Positions 1 to 5,392 of a stretch of DNA of 7,304 bases are shown here, in pieces. Position 1 is the first letter of the stretch. Each line of letters starts with the position of its first letter. The stretch lies in assembly GCA_943328865.2 (NCBI GenBank), contig CALQBR020000058.1:1-7304 (forward strand). Reading direction: 5' to 3'. The notes below the pieces were generated by a model. It was not told the DNA's origin. It was given only the letters and a program-made list of their open reading frames with translations, and did not search any database. A program made the translations under genes and the position numbers. This stretch comes from Sphingobacterium thalpophilum. Lineage in GTDB: Bacteria; Bacteroidota; Bacteroidia; Flavobacteriales; Flavobacteriaceae.

Positions 1-419
1 GTAGTTTCCAGAAAATTAACGATATTATAAACAATGATTACGTTTTTTTGATTGATGTAAAGTTGCTTTCTATTATTTTGATTTTTTCTTGTAATGATTG
101 AAATCGTAAAGCTTTCCCCATCAATATCTTTGCAATTAAAAGAATACACCTGATCCGTGTCATTCTCTTGTTTTTCCTGGTAATCTAAAATATCATAAAT
201 TTGAATTTCCTGAGAATAAACAACAATCCTATTTTTATTAGTATCTAAAGTAACCATTAAATTTACATTCTGTAAATCAGACCATTTACCCCAACTCCCC
301 TTCTCATTTTTCTCCAAAACACTAAATCCTGTCGTTTGGAATTTATAGACCTGGCCATAAGACTGCTGCAATCCTAAAACAAGAAATAAAGAAATTACGA
401 GTGTTTTTAATTGTATCAT
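1..419 (-). CDS. Small secreted protein of unknown function, 3' end cut by window edge
   Basis: An open reading frame starts at ATG 419-417 and stays open for 139 codons to base 1, so the C-terminus is missing. Residues 1-22 form a signal peptide: MIQLK, a hydrophobic core (LVISLFLVLGL), then a SYG|Q cleavage site. The mature part is short and beta-rich in appearance, with alternating hydrophobic residues (VNLMVTLD, NRIVVYSQEIQIYDI), one Cys near residue 96, and a QLYINQKNVIIVYNI block near the end. It resembles small Flavobacteriaceae hypothetical proteins of about 145 residues that I recall only loosely, so probably only a few residues are missing. No enzyme motif or sorting domain is visible. 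It starts 46 bp after the flavoenzyme stop codon, on the same strand, with no promoter match between them, so it is probably the distal gene of the mnmA unit. The A-rich leader (AAAAATAACAAA) before the ATG is typical of Bacteroidota. The reading frame is well supported; the function is unknown. Confidence 0.8.
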   Translation of the reverse strand, partial: MIQLKTLVISLFLVLGLQQSYGQVYKFQTTGFSVLEKNEKGSWGKWSDLQNVNLMVTLDTNKNRIVVYSQEIQIYDILDYQEKQENDTDQVYSFNCKDIDGESFTISIITRKNQNNRKQLYINQKNVIIVYNIVNFLET

Positions 420-465
420 TTTGTTATTTTTAAAGATCATTTGATGCTTTGTTGGTTCTGTATTC

Positions 466-1407
466 CTAATTGAAATGAAGGACTTCTTTTTTAGCCATTT
501 CAAATTCGGCTATCGTTTCTTCTATAATTTTTCCTGCTGGTTTAATAGCATGAATGAGTCCTGCAATTTGGCCTATTTCTAGTTCGCCTTCAATTAAATC
601 GCCTTCAAACATGCCTTTTTTAGCACGGGCTCTTCCCAATAATGCTTTTAATTCGTCAATAGTAGGCCCTTTTTGGTACAACTCCTGCAAGTCTTCATAA
701 AACTTATTTTTGATCAAGCGAACAGGTGCTAATTCTTTTAAAGTCAGTTGTGTATCCCCTTCTTTTACCCCAATAATGGTTTGCTTAAAATTTTCATGGG
801 CAGCAGATTCAAGCGAGGCGGCAAATCGACTTCCCATTTGAACCCCGTCAGCGCCTAAAACCATCGCAGCCAGCATCCCCCTACCCGTGGCAATTCCACC
901 TGCGGCAATCAAGGGAATAGAAATTTGCTCTTTTACCATCGGAATCAACGTAAAAGTCGTTGTTTCTTCCCTTCCATTATGACCACCCGCTTCAAAACCT
1001 TCGGCAACAACTGCATCAACTCCGGCCTCTTGTGCTTTTAATGCAAATTTAGAACTGCTAACCACATGTACAACAATAATCCCCTTTTCTTTTAAAAAAG
1101 AAGTCCATGTTTTGGGATTTCCCGCAGAAGTAAAAACAATCTTTACGCCTTCCTCCACAATAATGTTAATGATTTCCTCCATATTGGGATACAACATCGG
1201 TACGTTAACGCCAAAAGGTTTATCAGTAGCCTTTTTACATTTTTGAATGTGTTCGCGTAACACTTCTGGATACATCGAACCCGCTCCAATGAGCCCTAAC
1301 CCACCCGCATTGCTAACAGCACTGGCGAGTTTATAACCACTATTCCAAATCATTCCGCCTTGAATAATTGGATATTGAATATTAAAAAGTTGGGTGATTT
1401 TATTCAT
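466..1407 (-). CDS. NAD(P)H-dependent flavin oxidoreductase, nitronate monooxygenase / FabK-like
   Basis: This is a 313-residue cytosolic TIM-barrel FMN enzyme of the nitronate monooxygenase (2-nitropropane dioxygenase) superfamily. The N-terminal YPIIQGGM (12-19) and NAGGLGLIGAGS (33-44) are the family's FMN-site strands. GFEAGGHNG (137-145) carries the conserved catalytic His143. AAGGIATG (168-175) and the ADGVQMGSRF block (186-195) bind the flavin phosphate. Several stretches also match enoyl-ACP reductase II (FabK) as I remember it: DKPFGVN (62-68), VEEGVK (84-89), AGNP (95-98), VRLIKN (229-234) and GQIAGLI (279-285). The length is close to FabK (about 320). The enzyme could therefore oxidise alkyl nitronates such as propionate-3-nitronate, or reduce enoyl-ACP in fatty acid synthesis; sequence alone does not decide. 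There is no signal peptide. The ATG at 1407 is preceded by AAAGAAAAGATAAGTA and lies 44 bp after the peptidase stop, which fits cotranscription. Confidence 0.9.
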   Translation of the reverse strand: MNKITQLFNIQYPIIQGGMIWNSGYKLASAVSNAGGLGLIGAGSMYPEVLREHIQKCKKATDKPFGVNVPMLYPNMEEIINIIVEEGVKIVFTSAGNPKTWTSFLKEKGIIVVHVVSSSKFALKAQEAGVDAVVAEGFEAGGHNGREETTTFTLIPMVKEQISIPLIAAGGIATGRGMLAAMVLGADGVQMGSRFAASLESAAHENFKQTIIGVKEGDTQLTLKELAPVRLIKNKFYEDLQELYQKGPTIDELKALLGRARAKKGMFEGDLIEGELEIGQIAGLIHAIKPAGKIIEETIAEFEMAKKEVLHFN

Positions 1408-1451
1408 TACTTATCTTTTCTTTAGTTGACTTCTTTATTAAACTCAAAAAA

Positions 1452-3053
1452 TTATTGTTTGATCAATTTTCCTGTTTTGGTAACCAAAGGCGTCGCAATG
1501 GTATAAAAATAAATGCCTTTGGATAACGATGCTACTGAAATGGACTGTGATTCCTGATTACACTCTTGGTCTAAAACAATTTGTCCCAAATTATTATACA
1601 ATCTTAAGCGGAATGATTCAAAAACAGCGGGAACAGCAATTGTCAGGAAATCTTTCGCTGGATTGGGATACAAACTAAATTCAGCAGTATTTAATTGAGG
1701 ATTGGACAAAGCGATATCTAGAGCCGATTTAAAATTGGGAATACCATACCCATATTGTTCATTTGGAGTGGCAAACCGGTCGGCTGATTGTTTAATGATT
1801 TGGATCACTTCTGCATTCGTGAAATTAGGAAATGCCTGCCAGAAACTTGCGACCATTCCCGCTATAATAGGCCCTGAAAAAGAAGTCCCATTTGCGGTAG
1901 TAATATTTCCAGAGACATTCGCTACTACTGCACTTTGGCCTTGAGCCATAACATCTGGCTTTACCCTTCCATCGAATGTAGGACCAATAGAACTAAAACT
2001 AGCATAATTTTTACTTGAAGTAACGGCTCCAACAGTTAAAACATGGATCGCATCGGCAGGAGCTGCAACATAAGGATTTGAAGACGCACCAGAATTTCCT
2101 GCAGAAACAACTACAATCATTCCGCGACTAAAGGCCTTATCGGCACCCCTTGAAATAAAAGAAGTTGTTCCATTTAAATCAGCACGGGTATAGCTATAAT
2201 TGCTATTGTCATAATCAAAATAGCCCAATGACGTATTGATCACATCAACACCCAAACTATCAGCCGTCTCAGCGGCTTCGACCCATAATGATTCTTCTAA
2301 TGGATTTTCAGAGGCAACATCTTCGGTGATAAATAAATAATAGGAAGCATCAGGAGCCGTCCCTACCAATTGATTGTCAACATAACCACCCATTGTAGAG
2401 AGCACCATCGTCCCGTGGTCAGAGCCTGAATAAAAATTAGTATTTCTTCCTACAAAATTATACCCACCAAGAATTTGATTATTGGATCTTAAACTTTGAA
2501 AAGGACTTGCTGTATTTACATTTGGAAAACCAGCATCCATAATAGCTATGATTTTTCCAGAACCTGTATAATTTTGTTGGTGCAAGAAATGCCCATTGAG
2601 CATTTGGATTTGGTTGGCTGAATTGCCATAATTATATACCGTTTGGGTTTCTAAAACTTTAGCGGCTACTTTATTTTCTTTTTTAGCTGCCCTATTTAAT
2701 GAGCGATTGGCAAAAAAGATACGATCTACAAAGGAAAGCAAACGCAAAGCAGTTATTGCCTCTTTCGTTCCTCTAACATGAACGGCATTTAACCACTTCG
2801 AATGCGCAAAAACAGTAATGTCTGTTGCTGATTCTACTTGGTCTACATAGGGTTGATGAATGGGAATATCGACTAAATCCAAAGAAATCTGTTGGGTAAC
2901 CCTTCTGTCCAAAGCCCTTTGAGAGAGCATGTCGAGTGGATGATCAAAGTAATACTGGGAATTGGGTTTGTCTATAAAATACACCCAAGCGTCTTCTTGG
3001 GAATAACTGACGAACGTAATTAAAAACAGCAGTAATACAATCCCCTTTTTCAT
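1452..3053 (-). CDS. Secreted S8 (subtilisin-like) serine peptidase with T9SS C-terminal sorting domain
   Basis: A 533-residue exported protease. Residues 1-18 are a signal peptide ending SYS|Q. Residues 20 to about 150 form a prodomain of the Bacteroidota type (WVYFIDKP at 23-30, SQRALDRR at 44-51, SKWLNAVHV at 85-93). The catalytic domain (about 155-450) shows the S8 triad: Asp173 in AIMDAGF, His213 in SDHGTM, and Ser391 in NGTSFSGP, with Asn320 of SAGNSG as the oxyanion-hole residue. Residues 459-533 are a type A T9SS sorting domain: FSLYPNPAKDFL, then LRLYNNLGQIV, SLSKGIYFYTI and a terminal GKLIKQ. The protein should cross the outer membrane by T9SS, lose this domain, and be released or attached to the surface, where it degrades extracellular protein. 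The Asp and His motifs are the Bacteroidota variants (DAG, HGTM) rather than DTG/DSG and HGTH. It starts 24 bp after mnmA and is very likely cotranscribed with it. Substrate is unknown. Confidence 0.95.
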   Translation of the reverse strand: MKKGIVLLLFLITFVSYSQEDAWVYFIDKPNSQYYFDHPLDMLSQRALDRRVTQQISLDLVDIPIHQPYVDQVESATDITVFAHSKWLNAVHVRGTKEAITALRLLSFVDRIFFANRSLNRAAKKENKVAAKVLETQTVYNYGNSANQIQMLNGHFLHQQNYTGSGKIIAIMDAGFPNVNTASPFQSLRSNNQILGGYNFVGRNTNFYSGSDHGTMVLSTMGGYVDNQLVGTAPDASYYLFITEDVASENPLEESLWVEAAETADSLGVDVINTSLGYFDYDNSNYSYTRADLNGTTSFISRGADKAFSRGMIVVVSAGNSGASSNPYVAAPADAIHVLTVGAVTSSKNYASFSSIGPTFDGRVKPDVMAQGQSAVVANVSGNITTANGTSFSGPIIAGMVASFWQAFPNFTNAEVIQIIKQSADRFATPNEQYGYGIPNFKSALDIALSNPQLNTAEFSLYPNPAKDFLTIAVPAVFESFRLRLYNNLGQIVLDQECNQESQSISVASLSKGIYFYTIATPLVTKTGKLIKQ

Positions 3054-3077
3054 CGCTTTCTCTTTAGAAACACTAAT

Positions 3078-4265
3078 TTAGGAAATAACGCCTGAACCAA
3101 CTAATTCATCCTCAAGATACCAAGCAACAAATTGTCCTTCGGTAATAGCAGATTGCGATTCGTCAAAAGAAACGTACATTCCGTTTTCAAATTGGTGCAA
3201 GATCGCTTTTTGTAAAGGCTGGCGGTAACGAATTCGAGCCATCACTTCCATAGATTCGCCATGGGCTAATGTCAAATCTTCTCGAATCCAATGAACTTCT
3301 GATTTTTCTATAAAAAGGGCTTTTTTGAATAATCCAGGATGGTGGCTTCCTAATCCAGTATAAACGGTATTGGTATCAACATTCGTAGCAATGATAAACA
3401 AGGGTTCTGTTGTACCACCCACTCCTAATCCTTTTCGTTGTCCGTTTGTAAAATAATGAGCGCCTTGGTGTTTTCCTACCGTTTTTCCCATTTCAGGAGT
3501 ATAAGCGATACTTTTGGAATCAAATACCAACGCTTCAAGTGAGGAGTTGAATTTTGGCTTAACTTCCGAATAAACGGGATTGTTTTTATCGATTTGCACA
3601 ATCAACCCTTCTTTAGGTTTTAATTTTTGTTGCAAAAATTCAGGCAAACGAACTTTTCCAATAAAACACAACCCTTGCGAATCTTTCTTATCGGCGGTAA
3701 CCAAATCCATTTGAGCAGCAATTTCACGCACCTCCGGTTTGGTTAGTTCTCCAATTGGAAATAATGATTTAGCCAATTGTTCCTGTGAGAGTTGACAGAG
3801 AAAATAAGATTGGTCTTTGTTATGGTCTGCTCCTGCGAGTAATTGATAGGTGGGAATACCGTTTACTTCGATCTCTCCTTTTCTGCAATAATGTCCGGTA
3901 GCTACATAATCGGCTCCTAGACTTAACGCAATTTTCATAAAGACATCAAATTTGATCTCGCGATTGCATAAAACATCCGGATTGGGTGTTCTTCCTTTTT
4001 CATATTCATGGAACATATAGTCCACAATCTTCTCCTTATACTGCTCGCTTAAATCAACTGTTTGAAAGGGTATTCCAAGTTTTTCAGCAACCAAAAGTGC
4101 GTCATTACTGTCTTCCAACCATGGACATTCATTAGAAATAGTAACCGAATCATCATGCCAATTTTTCATAAAAAGACCTATGACTTCGTATCCCTGTTGT
4201 TGCAACAAATAGGCCGCTACACTAGAATCAACACCTCCTGAAAGACCTACAACAACACGCTTCAT
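3078..4265 (-). CDS. mnmA: tRNA-specific 2-thiouridylase MnmA
   Basis: This cytosolic enzyme adenylates and thiolates C2 of the wobble uridine (U34) of tRNA Lys, Glu and Gln, giving s2U, using sulfur relayed from a cysteine desulfurase. The 395 residues begin with the ATP-pyrophosphatase loop GLSGGVDSS (7-15), followed by GLFMKNW (30-36). The nucleophilic Cys100 sits in [13 protein letters not shown] and the catalytic partner Cys200 in [10 protein letters not shown]; spacing matches the E. coli pair (C102/C199). ATGHYCR (122-128) and DQSYFL (151-156) are further family motifs. The C-terminal barrel starts around [16 protein letters not shown] (266-281) and ends in [10 protein letters not shown]. 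Compared with E. coli MnmA there is an extra segment of roughly 30-35 residues between about 222 and 259, which appears usual in Bacteroidota. It is the first gene of the apparent unit, with a promoter element about 25 bp upstream. The start at 4265 is supported by [11 protein letters not shown] placing the loop at the usual distance. Confidence 0.97.
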   Translation of the reverse strand: MKRVVVGLSGGVDSSVAAYLLQQQGYEVIGLFMKNWHDDSVTISNECPWLEDSNDALLVAEKLGIPFQTVDLSEQYKEKIVDYMFHEYEKGRTPNPDVLCNREIKFDVFMKIALSLGADYVATGHYCRKGEIEVNGIPTYQLLAGADHNKDQSYFLCQLSQEQLAKSLFPIGELTKPEVREIAAQMDLVTADKKDSQGLCFIGKVRLPEFLQQKLKPKEGLIVQIDKNNPVYSEVKPKFNSSLEALVFDSKSIAYTPEMGKTVGKHQGAHYFTNGQRKGLGVGGTTEPLFIIATNVDTNTVYTGLGSHHPGLFKKALFIEKSEVHWIREDLTLAHGESMEVMARIRYRQPLQKAILHQFENGMYVSFDESQSAITEGQFVAWYLEDELVGSGVIS

Positions 4266-4279
4266 TTTATACTTATTTC

Positions 4280-4313
4280 AAAATTGACTGCAAAGGTATT
4301 ACTAAAATTGACT
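4280..4313. repeat. Pair of 10-bp direct repeats around the mnmA -7 element
   Basis: AAAATTGACT occurs at 4280-4289 and again at 4304-4313, with a period of 24 bp. The promoter -7 element (4290-4298) begins directly after the first copy and ends 5 bp before the second. On the minus strand the order is AGTCAATTTT, -7 element, AGTCAATTTT. The placement suggests a possible operator, but AT-rich intergenic DNA produces short repeats by chance. Confidence 0.5.
4290..4298 (-). promoter_or_regulatory. Bacteroidota -7 promoter element upstream of mnmA
   Basis: Read on the minus strand this is TACCTTTGC, a full match to the Bacteroidota sigma-A -7 consensus TAnnTTTG with the frequent trailing C. It lies 24 bp before the mnmA ATG, giving a short leader. 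No clean -33 TTTG is present at the usual 19-21 bp; the nearest candidate is TTTA. The element is bracketed by two copies of a 10-bp direct repeat. It would drive the mnmA-peptidase-flavoenzyme-small protein unit. Confidence 0.6.
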
Positions 4314-4387
4314 TTTAAATGTTCCCTTTTGTTAATTTAGTGCTGATCTGAATCACCACAAAATCTAACAAATAACAGAATAGTAAT

Positions 4388-5125
4388 TTAATAGGGATTT
4401 TTGGGTATCGAAGTTCTCTTTTTAAACTTCTTTCTTGGCTTATCAAAATTGTCTTGGCTAATTTTTTTTCCATTTGCAAAAAATTCCCAAATTCCCGTTT
4501 TTTTACCATTGGTATAAACCCCTTTTGAGACTATATTTCCTTGCGGATCTGTATAGGTTGTGGCACCATGAAACAATCCATTTTTATAGTTCGTAGCTTC
4601 TAATACAACTCCCGCTTCAGAATATTTCTTATAAAATCCTTCTTTAATATTGTTTTTATAATTCGTTTCCTCCGCAATAGAACCGTCACGGTAATAAACC
4701 GATCTTAACCCTTCCAATTTTCCTGATTTGTAATTCTCTAGAGTCATGATTATCTTCGAGGCATGGTGATAATACTTCCAAGGACCTTCAAATAACTTAT
4801 TAACCACTTTTCCCTCACTTACAATGTTTTTATTCTGATCATAAAAAATAGTATAGGCCGAATGGTCGTTTATATTGAAATCACGAGTAGCGATAACTCT
4901 TTTTTCTTCAACATTGTCATAAAAAGTAAAAAGACCTGCCTCAACCCCATGCTCAAAATTACCTTCATATTTCAATCTTCTAGACACATCATAAAATCCT
5001 TTCCAAAGACCATGTTTATTGCCCTTTTCGTCAAGTTTATTATAACTAGTTTGTGCTGATACGAATTGACCAAAAAGAAAAGTTACTAAAATGCTCAAAA
5101 AACAAAGCTTCTTATTTTTCATCAT
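4388..5125 (-). CDS. Secreted MORN-variant (YwqK-type) repeat protein of unknown function
   Basis: A 245-residue exported protein. Residues 1-24 are a signal peptide (positively charged MMKNKK, hydrophobic core, VSA|Q cleavage). The rest is about seven degenerate repeats of the MORN_2 type, each roughly an E/Y-G/N-Y-x-N-G-x-x-x-G-x-W/F-x-x-Y unit. Examples are YEGNFEHGVEAGLFTFYD (53-70), SEGKVVNKLFEGPWKYY (103-119), TNYKNNIKEGFYKKY (154-168), TNYKNGLFHGATTY (178-191) and GVYTNGKKTGIWEFF (202-216). The tail is strongly basic (KPRKKFKKR, 229-237). Databases often name such proteins 'YwqK family antitoxin', but the signal peptide and the absence of an adjacent toxin gene make an antitoxin role here unlikely. 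These repeats form extended beta-hairpin solenoids; a periplasmic or surface binding role is only inference. The start at 5125 is followed at once by a second ATG at 5122, and either could be used. There is no lipobox and no T9SS domain. It stands alone: 267 bp after yidC and 122 bp before mnmA. Confidence 0.85.
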   Translation of the reverse strand: MMKNKKLCFLSILVTFLFGQFVSAQTSYNKLDEKGNKHGLWKGFYDVSRRLKYEGNFEHGVEAGLFTFYDNVEEKRVIATRDFNINDHSAYTIFYDQNKNIVSEGKVVNKLFEGPWKYYHHASKIIMTLENYKSGKLEGLRSVYYRDGSIAEETNYKNNIKEGFYKKYSEAGVVLEATNYKNGLFHGATTYTDPQGNIVSKGVYTNGKKTGIWEFFANGKKISQDNFDKPRKKFKKRTSIPKNPY

Positions 5126-5356
5126 ACTTTACAAATTTATAATTCTACTACTGACTTAGTTTTATTTTTAATGGAACAAATTTACTGCTAATAATATAAT
5201 AATTGTTACTATTAACTTTTGATTTCTAATAACAAAAATATTGATTTTTTTGATATCTGAGACTCAAAATTTTATTGAAAATGAAAGCCACAAAACGAGC
5301 GTTTAAAGACAAAAACTACAACCCAATACCTATGATTTACCAATAGCAAATCCAGT
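5126..5356. other. AT-rich spacer between the MORN-repeat gene and the yidC terminator
   Basis: About 230 bp without a supported gene. The part next to the MORN gene (5126-5280) is extremely AT-rich and holds the TAnnTTTG matches. The part next to the terminator (5281-5346) is less AT-rich and contains an ATG-to-TAG frame of 21 codons on the plus strand (MKATKRAF...). I do not annotate that as a gene because it has no recognisable relative, promoter or strong ribosome binding site. No tRNA-like or riboswitch-like fold is apparent. Confidence 0.6.
5177..5184 (-). promoter_or_regulatory. Candidate -7 promoter element for the MORN-repeat gene
   Basis: The minus strand reads TAAATTTG, a full match to TAnnTTTG, about 51 bp before the ATG. 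Two other matches lie in the same spacer: TATTTTTG at 5233-5240 and TAAATTTG at 5132-5139. The last is only 6 bp from the ATG and is too close unless the transcript is nearly leaderless. None has a TTTG box at 19-21 bp; 5233-5240 has one 24 bp upstream. The DNA is so AT-rich that one or more matches may be chance. Confidence 0.3.
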
Positions 5357-5388
5357 AAAAAAAAGCCCTCATTTCTGAGAGCTTTTTT
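5357..5388 (-). terminator. Intrinsic terminator of yidC, symmetric enough to act both ways
   Basis: On the minus strand an A-run is followed by GCTCTCA, the loop GAAA, TGAGGGC and a run of eight T. The 7-bp stem has one G-T wobble and is extended by A-T pairs between the flanking A and T runs. It begins 4 bp after the yidC stop codon (5393-5395). On the plus strand it also ends in a T-run (5383-5388), so it could stop transcription from either direction. Confidence 0.9.
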
Positions 5389-5392
5389 AGAA

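Noticed and set aside
1702..1944. 80-codon plus-strand frame
   Set aside because: It is antisense to the conserved catalytic Ser region of the S8 peptidase, and its sequence is simply the complement of that coding region.
4315..4509. 64-codon minus-strand frame overlapping the 3' end of the MORN-repeat gene
   Set aside because: It lies largely inside the MORN gene in another frame, has no recognisable domain or signal, and extends into the spacer only because that DNA lacks stops in this frame.
4862..5059. 65-codon plus-strand frame
   Set aside because: Antisense to the MORN-repeat gene, with no supporting promoter or start region.
4388..5125. Toxin-antitoxin module suggested by the YwqK-like repeats
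   Set aside because: The protein has a signal peptide, and neither flank encodes a toxin candidate.
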